The notes: generated by a model from the sequence alone, not told the origin. 64,000 nt of DNA from Streptomyces narbonensis (GCF_014649015.1 NZ_BMSF01000014.1:62001-126000); one strand, 5' to 3'; positions 31,744 to 40,238 are shown, counted from the stretch's first letter. Program-made: numbers and translations.

Positions 31744-32226
31744 TCAGACGCCTGGGCGGGGCTCCGCTACGGGTCCGGCCGCCGCTCCGGCGGTCGCCGC
31801 CGTCCCGCCCCCGGCCGCCTCCGGCTCCTTGCGCCGGCTCCGGCGCCAGGGCCGCCGCCGGGGACGGTCGGGCAGCCAGCCGAAGGCGAGCGAGCTGCCG
31901 ACGAGTCCCAGCAGCATGCCGATGACGAACCCGCCCAGGTTGGACGTCACCCAGCTGCCCAGGGACGCGAGGACGCCGACGACCGAGTAGAAGAGCCGCT
32001 GGCGCGGGTTGAGGACGACGAGCAGACCGCAGATCACCATGAGGACGGGCAGGACGTAGCCCACGAGGCTGTCGGCCCCGGCCGTGAGGATCACGGTGAT
32101 GCTCGCCCGCTGGGTCAGCAGGATCTCCGCGCCGCCCAGGGCGAGCGTGAGACCGGCGCCGAACGGGCGGCGGTACCGCCAGAGCCGGAAGGCCCGCCAG
32201 GGGTGGCGGGGGCGGCCGGACGCCAC
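31744..32226 (-). CDS. DUF6114-like membrane protein
   Basis: A 160-aa membrane protein with a GTG start 2 bp after the stop of the DUF6230-like gene. It begins WRAFRLWRYRRPFGAG, then has about four hydrophobic helices (~22-44, 55-75, 80-100, 102-122), and ends in an Arg-rich cytoplasmic tail and an Ala/Gly/Pro stretch. The family, which I recall as DUF6114, is almost always encoded next to DUF6230 in Streptomyces, suggesting a membrane anchor or transporter for the exported partner. No biochemical role known to me. Confidence 0.75.
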   Translation of the reverse strand: MASGRPRHPWRAFRLWRYRRPFGAGLTLALGGAEILLTQRASITVILTAGADSLVGYVLPVLMVICGLLVVLNPRQRLFYSVVGVLASLGSWVTSNLGGFVIGMLLGLVGSSLAFGWLPDRPRRRPWRRSRRKEPEAAGGGTAATAGAAAGPVAEPRPGV

Positions 32227-32228
32227 GC

Positions 32229-32885
32229 TCAGCAGCCCTTCGAGCTGAAGCGCATCTTCAGGTCGGGCAGGGTGAACCGGACCGCTGTCGTGGCGTAGTT
32301 GGTCTGCCGCAGGTCCTTGATCCTGACGGTGTCGGCCTGCTGGCCGAACACACCCAGCGGTCCCTTGACCGGCGGTTTCTCGAAGGTGCTCGCGTCGCCG
32401 CCGATCTCGATGTTGTCGAAGTCGGCGAGCTTGCCGGAGATCTCGGTGGAGTCGGTGGTGAGCCCCGAGGCCTTGACCGGGGTGCCCTTGGCGCCGGCCG
32501 TGATGTGCAGGAAGGTGCCGCCGAGCTCCACGCTCTGGCAGAGGTCGGTGAGTTCGGCCTCGCGGATCGCGGTGACGATCACCAGGACCTGGCCGCCGGT
32601 GTCGCCGGCGTTCGGGCTGCCCTCGGGCATGTTGTCGAGGCCACCGAACTGCCCGAAGCCCCGGCCCTCCAGGCTGTCGGCGGTCACCGTGAACGGCATG
32701 CCGGAGATGGCGAACTGGGCGGCGAGGGCCCCCTGGGCGGTGAGCACCACGAGCGTGGCGGCGGCGGCGAGGGCGGGTCCGCCCATCAGGGCCGCGCGGC
32801 GGAACCGGACCCGGCCGCGTCTGTCGGACCGGTCGTCGGGTAACGGGGCGGGGGTGTTGTCCTGGGTGTTTTCGGACAAGGCCAT
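32229..32885 (-). CDS. DUF6230-like exported protein
   Basis: A 218-aa protein with an N-terminal cytoplasmic segment (~35 residues with RVRFRRAALMG), one hydrophobic helix (~36-56) and an extracytoplasmic domain rich in beta structure: FAISGMPFTVTADSLEG, LVIVTAIREAELTDLCQSV and YATTAVRFTLPDLKMRF. It contains two cysteines. The family is restricted to actinobacteria and paired with DUF6114; I know no function. The start at 32885 was chosen for the AGGAG upstream. A strong promoter lies at 33012-33041. Confidence 0.78.
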   Translation of the reverse strand: MALSENTQDNTPAPLPDDRSDRRGRVRFRRAALMGGPALAAAATLVVLTAQGALAAQFAISGMPFTVTADSLEGRGFGQFGGLDNMPEGSPNAGDTGGQVLVIVTAIREAELTDLCQSVELGGTFLHITAGAKGTPVKASGLTTDSTEISGKLADFDNIEIGGDASTFEKPPVKGPLGVFGQQADTVRIKDLRQTNYATTAVRFTLPDLKMRFSSKGC

Positions 32886-33011
32886 GAGGCGCTCCTGACA
32901 TGGGTGAGGAAACTGACCTGCGCGGCGGCGTCCTGGCGCGGACGGTTCCCCGAGCTGCCCGGGTCTTCCTCGCGTGGTGCGGAGGCAGACGTGCCGCAGG
33001 GAACCTACCGG

Positions 33012-33041
33012 ACAGTAAGGCTTGTGGTTACCCGGGGTCAA
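33012..33041 (-). promoter_or_regulatory. Promoter of the DUF6230-DUF6114 operon
   Basis: On the minus strand TTGACC (33041-33036), an 18-bp spacer and TACTGT (33017-33012). This is close to the sigma-HrdB consensus, and implies a leader of ~120 nt before the ATG at 32885. Confidence 0.6.
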
Positions 33042-33043
33042 CT

Positions 33044-33059
33044 ACCGCGCATGTGCGGT
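33044..33059. promoter_or_regulatory. Palindromic operator candidate beside the DUF6230 promoter
   Basis: ACCGCGCATGTGCGGT is a 16-bp near-perfect palindrome (two mismatches) directly upstream of the -35 element. It could bind the TetR regulator encoded just upstream, as an activator or repressor site. Confidence 0.5.
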
Positions 33060-33081
33060 CTTTTGACCTTGCCGCAGTGGA

Positions 33082-33756
33082 TCATTCGGCGGTGAAAGGG
33101 GCCACGACGACGTGCACCAGGGTGTCGAGCAGCGGAGGGAGGTCGGTGAACCGTCCCTCGTCGACCGCGCGGTGCACCGCCGCGTGGACGGCGCCCACCA
33201 CGATGTCCACGAGCTCGGCCCGCGCCACCCATGGCGGGCCCGCCGGGGCGTCCGCGAAGAACCGTCGAAAACTGGCCAGAAGTTCCGCCCGGGCCCCGCG
33301 CCCCGCGGGTCCCACCGACTCGATCTCGACCACCATCGTGGCGAAGGCGGGGTTCTCGGTGAGCAGGGTCAGGAGCACCCGCAGCCCGGCCCGCACCGAG
33401 GCCGGCCAGTCCGCCGCGCCGCCCGCCTCCTCGTACGCCCGCCCCATGGCCCGCACCACCAGCTCCGTACCGCCCCGGTAGGCGGCGACGACGGCGTCCT
33501 CCTTGCCGGAGAACAGCTCGTAGAAGACCGGTCGGGTCACCCCGGCCTCCCGGCAGATGTCGCTGATGCGCGCACCGGCGTAGCCGTTCTCCGCGACCGT
33601 CCGGGCCACTCCGTCGAGCAGCCGCTCCCGCTGCCGGGACGCCACCTGCTCGGGGCTCAGCCGGCGCGGCCCGGGGCGCAGTGAGCGCCCCGGTTCACGG
33701 CCCGAGCGGGCCCCCGGCAGGACGAGCCCCTCCTCGGCCTCGCGGGCACTCGTCAT
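33082..33756 (-). CDS. TetR/AcrR-family regulator
   Basis: A 224-aa regulator with a TetR helix-turn-helix after a ~35-residue basic N-terminal extension: ERLLDGVARTVAENGYAGARISDICREAGVTRPVFYELFSGKED, of which the recognition part is GVTRPVFYELF. The C-terminal ligand domain is helical and unassigned. The start ATG 33756 has GGAAGG 9 bp upstream; an ATG at 33765 sits too close to it. It lies between the DUF6230/6114 operon downstream and a divergent secreted-protein gene, and could regulate either. Confidence 0.85.
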   Translation of the reverse strand: MTSAREAEEGLVLPGARSGREPGRSLRPGPRRLSPEQVASRQRERLLDGVARTVAENGYAGARISDICREAGVTRPVFYELFSGKEDAVVAAYRGGTELVVRAMGRAYEEAGGAADWPASVRAGLRVLLTLLTENPAFATMVVEIESVGPAGRGARAELLASFRRFFADAPAGPPWVARAELVDIVVGAVHAAVHRAVDEGRFTDLPPLLDTLVHVVVAPFTAE

Positions 33757-33778
33757 CGGCCACATCCTTCCGGGCTTG

Positions 33779-33808
33779 TTGACGTCACATACTCGGCGGG
33801 ATTACAAC
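33779..33808 (+). promoter_or_regulatory. Promoter and TGACGTCA palindrome before the secreted-protein gene
   Basis: TTGACG (33779-33784), an 18-bp spacer and TACAAC (33803-33808) form a good promoter for the rightward gene. The 8-bp palindrome TGACGTCA (33780-33787) covers the -35 and lies ~24 bp upstream of the TetR start, so it is a plausible operator. The leader to 34097 is ~280 nt and contains no other feature I can support. Confidence 0.55.
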
Positions 33809-34096
33809 CCTCGTGGGTTTTCCTCTCGGTGCGCCGAGTGTCATCGGGTGTTCTCAGGTGTTCGGCGGAGCCGCTCCCCGAGGGACGGGACGCGTCTCCA
33901 CCGCACACGGCACCGAGTATCACGCTCCCCGTACCGCTCCAGCACCCCTCTCCAACCGCTGTCTCCCGCACCGCTCTCTCCAGCACGCCGCTGCCGGGAC
34001 GTCATCCGTGGCGCCGGACCGTTCCGCCAGGGCTCGCACGTCGCTCCGTACGCACCGCCATCCCCACCCCACATCCGTACGGAAGGAAGCATCCCC

Positions 34097-34765
34097 ATGC
34101 GCAAGTACGCTCTCCTCGCCGCCGTCGGCCTCGCCGTCTCGGCCACGCTCGCCGCGACCACCCAGGCCGGCGCCCTCGGAGCCACCGCAGGGAACGTCCT
34201 CACCACCGGCTCCGCCACGGGCACCGCCGTCGCGGTCGGCGACGTCCTGTCCGCCTCGCTCTCCACCGGCACCAAAGCCCGGATCGCCACCACGCTGGGC
34301 GGCAGCACGGGCATCACCTGCAACACGTCCGCGTTCACCGCCACCGTCACCGGCAACCCCGCCGCGCCCGGCACCGCCACCGAGACCGTCACCGCCCACA
34401 CGCTCAGCAGCTGCACCACCAACATCTTCGGGGCGACCGGCGTCCAGAGCATCACCGTCAACAACCTGCCGTTCAGCACGGCCGTCGTCTCCGGCGGCGC
34501 GCTCACCGTCACGGCCGGCGCCGCGGGCCCGATCCAGACCACCCTGAAGATCAACAGCGTCCTCGGCCTGATGACCTGCGTCTACCGGGCCGGCAGTCTC
34601 ACCGCCACACCCTCCAACACCGACAACTCACTCACCTTCACCGACCAGCTCTTCACCAAGGCCAGCGGACCCGGCACCTGTCCGGCCAACGGCTACTTCA
34701 CGGCGAAGTACGGCCCCGTCCAGGACGTCAGCCAGGCCGGCAGCCCCTCCGTCTTCGTGAACTGA
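34097..34765 (+). CDS. Secreted protein of unknown function
   Basis: A 222-aa exported protein: Sec signal MRKYALLAAVGLAVSATLAA with probable cleavage after the TTQAGA region (~26). The mature part is Thr/Ser/Ala-rich and predicted all-beta, with four cysteines (in GITCNTS, LSSCTTN, LMTCVYR, PGTCPAN) that could form two disulfides. Similar small secreted Streptomyces proteins are common but unassigned. It has a strong ribosome-binding site (GGAAGGAAG), its own promoter and a terminator, and lies divergent to a TetR gene. Confidence 0.8.
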   Translation: MRKYALLAAVGLAVSATLAATTQAGALGATAGNVLTTGSATGTAVAVGDVLSASLSTGTKARIATTLGGSTGITCNTSAFTATVTGNPAAPGTATETVTAHTLSSCTTNIFGATGVQSITVNNLPFSTAVVSGGALTVTAGAAGPIQTTLKINSVLGLMTCVYRAGSLTATPSNTDNSLTFTDQLFTKASGPGTCPANGYFTAKYGPVQDVSQAGSPSVFVN

Positions 34766-34781
34766 ACCCGGTCGGACCGTG

Positions 34782-34816
34782 GCCCCGCCCTCCGCCTGTA
34801 CGGCGAAGGGCGGGGC
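34782..34816. terminator. Terminator between convergent genes
   Basis: GCCCCGCCCT pairs perfectly with AGGGCGGGGC, and the loop can form an inner CGCC/GGCG pairing, giving a long GC stem between the secreted-protein gene and the convergent cyclic-nucleotide-binding gene. Two further copies of GGGCGGGGCTCAC-like sequence follow. Confidence 0.7.
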
Positions 34817-34850
34817 TCACGCGAGGGCGGGGCTCACACCGGGCAGGGGC

Positions 34851-35309
34851 TCACGCGAAGATGCCGCTCCCGTGCGGGGCGTACAGGTCGAGGAGCCGGA
34901 CCCGGGTCACGTTCAGGCGATGGGCCAGGATGGACCCCACCCAGAACACGACCGAGGCGCCGAACTCCGTGTCCGCCCGGCACATCGACAGGACTGCCGG
35001 GGCGTCGAACTCGTACGCCCGTACCGGCGTCATCGCCTCGGCCCCCGACTGGCACAGATACGGCGGGAACATCCAGGACAGGCCCACCAGCTCGCCGTGG
35101 CGCAGGGTCTCGATCACCGGCGACCCGCGGCCCGGCACCTTGGCGTCGAGCGTCACCGCTCCCGTCTTCACGATCCAGAACCGGTCGGCGTGCTGCTGCT
35201 CCTCGAACAGCCGATGACCGGATTCGAAGTACACGTCCTCGGCGAAGGCCATCAGCCGCTCCCGGTGCTCCGGCGGCAACGTGCTGACCTTGGGCGCGAC
35301 ACTGGTCAT
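34851..35309 (-). CDS. Cyclic nucleotide-binding domain protein
   Basis: A 152-aa single-domain CNB (CAP-ED) protein: YFESGHRLFEEQQHADRFWIV, KVPGRGSPVIETLRHGELVG (phosphate-binding cassette region) and an SMCRADTEF helix. There is no helix-turn-helix, so it is a stand-alone sensor rather than a CRP-type transcription factor. The classic Arg-Thr/Ser of the cassette is not evident, so the ligand may not be cAMP. The start at 35309 has GGAGGAG upstream. Confidence 0.8.
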   Translation of the reverse strand: MTSVAPKVSTLPPEHRERLMAFAEDVYFESGHRLFEEQQHADRFWIVKTGAVTLDAKVPGRGSPVIETLRHGELVGLSWMFPPYLCQSGAEAMTPVRAYEFDAPAVLSMCRADTEFGASVVFWVGSILAHRLNVTRVRLLDLYAPHGSGIFA

Positions 35310-35417
35310 GGCGGACCCTCCTCCGACGCTCGGCTCCCACCCCCAGTGTCCGACAGGCCGGGCCCGGGCGCGCCCGAGAGGACGTGCGGAGCCCCCGCTC
35401 CACACGTAGCGTGGCGG

Positions 35418-35490
35418 CGGGGAGACGGGGCGGGATCAGGGGCGGGAACAAGGGGCGGGGACAGGGGGCGGGAACAAAGGGCGGGATCCA
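35418..35490. repeat. 13-bp G-rich tandem repeat
   Basis: About five copies of GGGGCGGGAACAA-like units between the CNB gene and the hydrolase gene. The G-runs on the plus strand could form G-quadruplex structure in the hydrolase leader. Confidence 0.7.
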
Positions 35491-35518
35491 TCCCTCGTAC
35501 AGATCGGTACGGAAACCC

Positions 35519-36214
35519 ATGGCAGACAAGCCCGCGATCGTCCTCGTGCACGGATTCTGGGGCGGCGCCGCCCACTGGTCGAAGGTCGTCTCCGAGCTCC
35601 ACCGGCGGGGCTACGACAAGCTGCACGCCGTCGAGAACCCGCTCACGGCACTCGGCGACGACGCCGAACGCACCCGGAAGATGGTCAGGCAGATCGACGG
35701 CCCCGTGGTGCTCGTCGGCCACTCCTACGGCGGCGCCGTCATCACCGAGGCCGGAGACCTGCCGAACGTGATGGGCCTGGTCTACGTCGCCGCCTTCGCC
35801 CCGGACGTCGGCGAGAGCCCCGGGCAGCTCAGCCAGGAGATGCCGCCGGCCGCCTTCGAGAACATCGTCCCCGACTCGGACGGCTACCTCTGGATCGAGC
35901 AGAAGGCTTTCCACGACAGCTTCGCCCAGGACCTCACCCAGGAGGAGGCACTGGTCATGGCCGTCACCCAGAAGGCCCCGCTCGGCTCCACCTTCGGCGA
36001 CCCGGTCACCGCCCCGGCCTGGCGGGCCAAGCCCTGCTGGTACCAGGTCTCGACCCAGGACCGCATGATCCACCCCGACAACGAGCGGCGCATGGCACAG
36101 CGCATGAACCCGCGCAAGACGATCGAGCTCGACGCGAGCCACGCCTCGCTCGCCTCCCGGCCGGCCGAGGTCTGCGACCTCGTCGAGCTCGCCGTACGGG
36201 AGACGACGGGCTGA
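35519..36214 (+). CDS. Alpha/beta hydrolase (esterase-like)
   Basis: A 231-aa compact alpha/beta hydrolase: oxyanion region VLVHGFWGG, nucleophile elbow GHSYGG (Ser in VVLVGHSYGGAV), a STQDRMIHPD acid-loop and LDASHASL with the catalytic His. Small members of this kind (salicylate-esterase/hydroxynitrile-lyase-like) act on small esters; substrate unknown. The ATG at 35519 follows a run of G-rich repeats rather than a clear Shine-Dalgarno sequence. A 141-bp gap separates it from the ABC operon. Confidence 0.87.
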   Translation: MADKPAIVLVHGFWGGAAHWSKVVSELHRRGYDKLHAVENPLTALGDDAERTRKMVRQIDGPVVLVGHSYGGAVITEAGDLPNVMGLVYVAAFAPDVGESPGQLSQEMPPAAFENIVPDSDGYLWIEQKAFHDSFAQDLTQEEALVMAVTQKAPLGSTFGDPVTAPAWRAKPCWYQVSTQDRMIHPDNERRMAQRMNPRKTIELDASHASLASRPAEVCDLVELAVRETTG

Positions 36215-36355
36215 TCCCCCTGCCGACGGGCCGATGCCGCTGCCGACCGGGCTGATCCCGCTCCCCCCACCGCCCGGCGTGCGAGGGCCCGGCGGAGGGC
36301 GGAGCATGAACGTGAGGAGGGGGCGGCGAGCGGGGACGTGACCCTGGAGGGTGCC

Positions 36356-37111
36356 ATGCCCGTCCCGGACGGTGGCGACGCGCTTGTCGTGCTGCGCGAG
36401 GTGGACAAGCACTTCGGCACCCTGCACGTCCTCCAGTCCATCGACCTGACGATCCACCGAGGCGAGGTGGTCGTCGTCATCGGGCCGTCCGGCTCGGGGA
36501 AGTCGACGCTCTGCCGGGCGATCAACCGCCTGGAGACCATCGACGCGGGCGAGATCGTCATCGACGGCCGCCCCCTCCCGGCCGAGGGCCGCGAGCTGGC
36601 GGCCCTGCGGGCCGACGTCGGCATGGTCTTCCAGTCCTTCAACCTCTTCGCACACAAGACGGTGCTCGACAACGTCACCCTGGGCCAGATCAAGGTCCGC
36701 AAGAAGGACCGGAAGGCCGCCGAGCAGCGGGCCCGCTCGCTGCTCGAACGGGTCGGGGTCGCCTCCCAGGCGGACAAGTACCCGGCGCAGCTCTCCGGTG
36801 GCCAGCAGCAGCGCGTGGCGATCGCCCGCGCGCTGGCCATGGGCCCGAAGGTCATGCTCTTCGACGAGCCGACCTCCGCGCTCGACCCCGAGATGATCAA
36901 CGAGGTCCTCGAGGTCATGCAGCAGCTCGCCCGGGACGGCATGACGATGGTGGTCGTCACCCATGAGATGGGATTCGCACGGTCCGCCGCCAACCGGGTC
37001 GTCTTCATGTCCGACGGCAAGATCGTCGAGGAGACGACCCCGGACGAGTTCTTCAGCAATCCGCGCAGCGACCGGGCCAAGGACTTCCTCTCCAAGATCC
37101 TCCACCACTGA
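36356..37111 (+). CDS. gluA: Amino-acid ABC transporter ATPase (GluA-like)
   Basis: A 251-aa ABC ATPase: Walker A GPSGSGKS (43-50), Q-loop VFQSFNLF, signature LSGGQQQR (146-153), Walker B VMLFDEP, D-loop SALD and H-loop VTHEMGFA. The sequence belongs to the polar-amino-acid (GlnQ/GluA) group. First gene of a four-gene uptake operon for glutamate or a related amino acid. The ATG at 36356 has GGAGG five bases upstream; a GTG 18 bp earlier is possible but less likely. Confidence 0.9.
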   Translation: MPVPDGGDALVVLREVDKHFGTLHVLQSIDLTIHRGEVVVVIGPSGSGKSTLCRAINRLETIDAGEIVIDGRPLPAEGRELAALRADVGMVFQSFNLFAHKTVLDNVTLGQIKVRKKDRKAAEQRARSLLERVGVASQADKYPAQLSGGQQQRVAIARALAMGPKVMLFDEPTSALDPEMINEVLEVMQQLARDGMTMVVVTHEMGFARSAANRVVFMSDGKIVEETTPDEFFSNPRSDRAKDFLSKILHH

Positions 37112-37153
37112 GCCCGGCCGTCGCCCGACCAGCAGCCCGCAGGGGTGATCCAC

Positions 37154-38002
37154 ATGAACGTCCACAGGACCTGCAGGACCACCGTGGCCGTCGCCGCGGC
37201 CGTCGTCCTCTCCTTCACGTCGGCGGGACTGGCCTCCGGAGCCTCCGGAGGCGTCTCCCGCGCCCAGGACGAGGACGAGATCACCATCGGCATCAAGTAC
37301 GACCAGCCCGGCATCGGCCTCAAGACCCCGGACGGCACCTATACGGGATTCGACGTCGACGTGGCGACGTACATCGCCAAGGAGCTCGGTCACGAACCGG
37401 GCGACATCGTGTGGAAGGAGGCCAAGAGCGCCGACCGGGAGACGCTGCTCCAGCGCGGTGACGTGGACTTCATCGCGGCCTCGTACTCGATCAACGACGA
37501 GCGCGCGGAGAAGGTCGACTTCGCCGGCCCCTACCTCCTCGCCCACCAGGACGTCCTGATCCGCGCCGACGACGACTCGATCAAGCAGCCGTCCGACCTG
37601 AACAACAAGAAGCTCTGCTCGGTCACCGGATCGACCTCCGCGCAGAACGTCAAGGACAAGATCGCCCCCGACGCCCAGCTCCAGGAGTACGGCGGCTACT
37701 CCGAGTGCCTGACCGGCCTGGAGAACGGGGTCATCGACGCCGTCACCACCGACGACTCGATCCTCGCCGGGTACGCCTCGCAGGAGGAGTTCAAGGACAA
37801 GTTCAAGCTCGGCGGCTTCAAGATGAGCAACGAGAACTACGGCATCGGCGTCCAGAAGGGCAGCGAACTCCAGGACCAGATCAACACCGCCCTGGAGAAG
37901 ATGGTCGCCGACGGCTCGTGGGAGGCGGCGGTGGAGAAGAACTTCGGTCCCGCCGGCTACCAGAACGAACCCGCGCCGGAGATCGGCGTCATCGTGAAGT
38001 GA
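37154..38002 (+). CDS. gluB: Glutamate-type substrate-binding protein (GluB-like), no lipobox
   Basis: A 282-aa periplasmic-type binding protein of the polar amino-acid family: ITIGIKYDQPGIGL, GTYTGFDVDVATYIAKELG, DFIAASYSINDERAEKVDF and VTTDDSILAGYA. It begins with a hydrophobic signal (VAVAAAVVLSFTSAGLASG), but there is no lipobox cysteine, unlike the usual lipid-anchored GluB proteins of Gram-positive bacteria. It is therefore either released, or held by the uncleaved signal. It follows the ATPase gene by 42 bp. Start ATG 37154 is preferred over GTG 37145. Confidence 0.88.
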   Translation: MNVHRTCRTTVAVAAAVVLSFTSAGLASGASGGVSRAQDEDEITIGIKYDQPGIGLKTPDGTYTGFDVDVATYIAKELGHEPGDIVWKEAKSADRETLLQRGDVDFIAASYSINDERAEKVDFAGPYLLAHQDVLIRADDDSIKQPSDLNNKKLCSVTGSTSAQNVKDKIAPDAQLQEYGGYSECLTGLENGVIDAVTTDDSILAGYASQEEFKDKFKLGGFKMSNENYGIGVQKGSELQDQINTALEKMVADGSWEAAVEKNFGPAGYQNEPAPEIGVIVK

Positions 38003-38012
38003 GCAGGCCGTC

Positions 38013-38678
38013 GTGTTCGACTTCCTCCAGGGGTACGACCTGCTCGGAGCCTTCTGGGTGACGGTGCAGCTCACCGTCTACTCCGCGATCGGCTCCCTGA
38101 TCTGGGGGACCCTGCTGGCCGCCATGCGCGTCAGCCCGGTCCCCCTGATGCGGGGCTTCGGCACCGTCTACGTCAACGTGGTGCGCAACATCCCCCTCAC
38201 GGTCATCATCGTCTTCACCTCGCTCGGCCTCTTCCAGACCCTCGGGGTGAGCCTCGGCGCCGACAAGTTCACCACGATCAACTTCCGGCTGGCCGTCCTC
38301 GGCCTCACCGCCTACACGAGCGCCTTCGTCTGCGAGGCGCTCCGCTCCGGCATCAACACCGTCCCCCTCGGCCAGGTCGAGGCGGCCCGCGCCATCGGGC
38401 TCAGCTTCCCTCAGGTCCTGCGCATCATCGTGCTCCCGCAGGCCTTCCGCTCCGTCGTCGGCCCCCTCGCCAACGTCCTCATCGCCCTCACCAAGAACAC
38501 CACCGTGGCCGCCGCGATCGGCGTCGCCGAAGCGGCCCTGCTGATGCGCGAGATGATCGAGAACGAGGCCCAACTCATCCTCATCTCCGTGATCTTCGCC
38601 GCGGGCTTCCTCTGTCTCACCCTGCCCACCGGGCTGTTCCTCGGCTGGGTGGCCAAGAAGGTGGCGGTGAAACGGTGA
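38013..38678 (+). CDS. gluC: Amino-acid ABC permease (GluC-like)
   Basis: A 221-aa permease with about five membrane helices and the HisMQ-type EAA loop: EAARAIGLSFPQVLRIIVLPQ. It begins with GTG 11 bp after the binding-protein gene, and its last bases overlap the second permease by GTGA. It should form a heterodimer with the next gene product. Confidence 0.9.
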   Translation: MFDFLQGYDLLGAFWVTVQLTVYSAIGSLIWGTLLAAMRVSPVPLMRGFGTVYVNVVRNIPLTVIIVFTSLGLFQTLGVSLGADKFTTINFRLAVLGLTAYTSAFVCEALRSGINTVPLGQVEAARAIGLSFPQVLRIIVLPQAFRSVVGPLANVLIALTKNTTVAAAIGVAEAALLMREMIENEAQLILISVIFAAGFLCLTLPTGLFLGWVAKKVAVKR

Positions 38679-39589
38679 AGAGCAAACCCACGGTCCTCTA
38701 CGACGTCCCCGGCCCGCGCGCCCGGCGGCGCAACCTCCTCTGGACGCTGCTGTTCCTGGTCGCGCTCGCCGCCGTGGTGTGGTGGGTGGTCGCGAGCCTC
38801 GCCGAGAAGAACCAGCTCGAATGGGCCAAGTGGGCGCCCTTCTTCACCGACGCCCGCGTCTGGGAGACGTACATCCTGCCCGCCCTGAAGAACACCGTGA
38901 TCGCCGCGGCGCTCGCCATGGTGATCGCGCTGCCGCTCGGCGCCTTCCTCGGCATCCTGCGGCTCTCCGACCACCGCTGGGTGCGCGGCGCCGCCGGCAC
39001 CGTCGTCGAGTTCTTCCGGGCCATCCCCGTACTGATCCTCATGCTCTTCGCCAACGCCGCGTACGCCGAGTTCACCGACATCAGCCCGGACACCCGTCCC
39101 CTGTACGCGGTCGTCACCGGCCTCGTCCTCTACAACGCCTCCGTGCTCGCCGAGGTCGTCCGCGCCGGCATCCTCGCCCTGCCGAGCGGGCAGACCGACG
39201 CGGCGAAGGCGATCGGCATGCGCAAGGGCCAGACCATGACGTACGTGCTGCTCCCGCAGGCGGTCACCGCCATGCTGCCCGCCCTGGTCAGTCAGCTCGT
39301 CGTCATCGTCAAGGACACCGCGCTCGGCGGCGCGATGCTCGGCTTCTCCGAACTCCTCGCCTCCGTGCGCCCGATGAGCGCGAACTACGGAGCCAACACG
39401 ATCGCCTGCTTCACCGTCGTCGCCGTGATCTTCGTGGTCCTCAACTTCGCCCTCACCACCTTCGCCTCCTGGCTCGAAGGCAGGCTGCGGCGCGGCAAGA
39501 AGTCCACGGGCGCGGTCGTGGGCGTCGAGGCGGTCGAGGAACTGGCCGCGCCGGGCGAACACATGGGTCCGACCGACGGGACCAAGTGA
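38675..39589 (+). CDS. gluD: Amino-acid ABC permease (GluD-like)
   Basis: A 304-aa permease; about six helices and the EAA loop DAAKAIGMRKGQTMTYVLLPQ (shortened as DAAKAIGMRKGQ). The N-terminus is an Arg-rich cytoplasmic segment before TM1 (LLWTLLFLVALAAVVWWVV). It is coupled to gluC by a GTGA overlap and ends 2 bp before the convergent TetR stop, leaving no room for a terminator between them. Confidence 0.9.
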   Translation: MKSKPTVLYDVPGPRARRRNLLWTLLFLVALAAVVWWVVASLAEKNQLEWAKWAPFFTDARVWETYILPALKNTVIAAALAMVIALPLGAFLGILRLSDHRWVRGAAGTVVEFFRAIPVLILMLFANAAYAEFTDISPDTRPLYAVVTGLVLYNASVLAEVVRAGILALPSGQTDAAKAIGMRKGQTMTYVLLPQAVTAMLPALVSQLVVIVKDTALGGAMLGFSELLASVRPMSANYGANTIACFTVVAVIFVVLNFALTTFASWLEGRLRRGKKSTGAVVGVEAVEELAAPGEHMGPTDGTK

Positions 39590-39591
39590 CC

Positions 39592-40152
39592 TCAGGGCTC
39601 CGGGTCCGTCAGGTAGCGCTGCACGGTCGGTCCCAGCCATGCGACGACCTCGTCCGTGGACATCTCGACCGCGGGCGGCAGCCGGAGCACATAGCGGGCG
39701 AGTGCCATGCCGAGGACCTGTGAGGCGACGAGCGCCGCCCGGCGGGGCGCTTCCGCGGGGTCGGGGCAGACTCCGCGCGCGATGGGTCCGAGCTGCTCGG
39801 CGAAGACGGCCCGCATCCGCTCGGCGCCGGCGGTGTTGGTGACCCCCACTCTCAGCATTCCGGTGAGGACGTCGTCGCGTTCCCACCGGTCGAGGAAGTG
39901 CGTGACGAGGACGGCCCCGATGTGCCGGGCCGGCAGGCCGCCGAGCGCGGGAAGGTCCAGATCGATCTCGGAGGCGGCGGCGAACAGCCCCTCCTTGTTG
40001 CCGTAGTACCGCATGACCATCGAGGGATCGATGGCGGCGTCACGGGCGATGGCGCGGATGGTGGCGCGCTCGTAGCCGTCCTCGGCGAAGCGTTCGCGGG
40101 CGGCTTCGAGGATCGCGGCCCGGGTGGCGTCGGAGCGGCGTGCGGTCGTCAT
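39592..40152 (-). CDS. TetR-family repressor of the adjacent monooxygenase
   Basis: A 186-aa TetR regulator: N-terminal helix-turn-helix ATIRAIARDAAIDPSMVMRYYGNKEGLF. The C-terminal domain (~60-186) matches the TetR_C_17-like type with VLGMALARYVLRLPP. It is divergent from the FAD monooxygenase, and the 124-bp gap holds three inverted repeats of one sequence, so auto-repression and control of the monooxygenase are very likely. The inducer is probably the monooxygenase substrate. Confidence 0.9.
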   Translation of the reverse strand: MTTARRSDATRAAILEAARERFAEDGYERATIRAIARDAAIDPSMVMRYYGNKEGLFAAASEIDLDLPALGGLPARHIGAVLVTHFLDRWERDDVLTGMLRVGVTNTAGAERMRAVFAEQLGPIARGVCPDPAEAPRRAALVASQVLGMALARYVLRLPPAVEMSTDEVVAWLGPTVQRYLTDPEP

Positions 40153-40166
40153 GCCAACAACCGTAT

Positions 40167-40238
40167 GCCAACACCTGTTGACGGTCCATCGCGGGCGGGT
40201 CTACATTGGCCAACAAGCGTTGGCCAACAAGCGTTGGC
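40167..40238. promoter_or_regulatory. Cluster of TetR operators GCCAAC-N4-GTTGGC
   Basis: Two perfect, overlapping copies of GCCAACAAGCGTTGGC (40209-40224 and 40223-40238) lie in a 14-bp direct repeat (TTGGCCAACAAGCG, from 40206). A third copy with one mismatch, GCCAACACCTGTTGAC, is at 40167-40182, 15 bp upstream of the TetR start. They cover the space between both divergent genes. Confidence 0.85.

Noticed and set aside
35306..38074. Open frame of over 900 codons on the minus strand across the hydrolase and glu genes
   Set aside because: It is a composition shadow; the plus-strand genes have ABC and hydrolase motifs.
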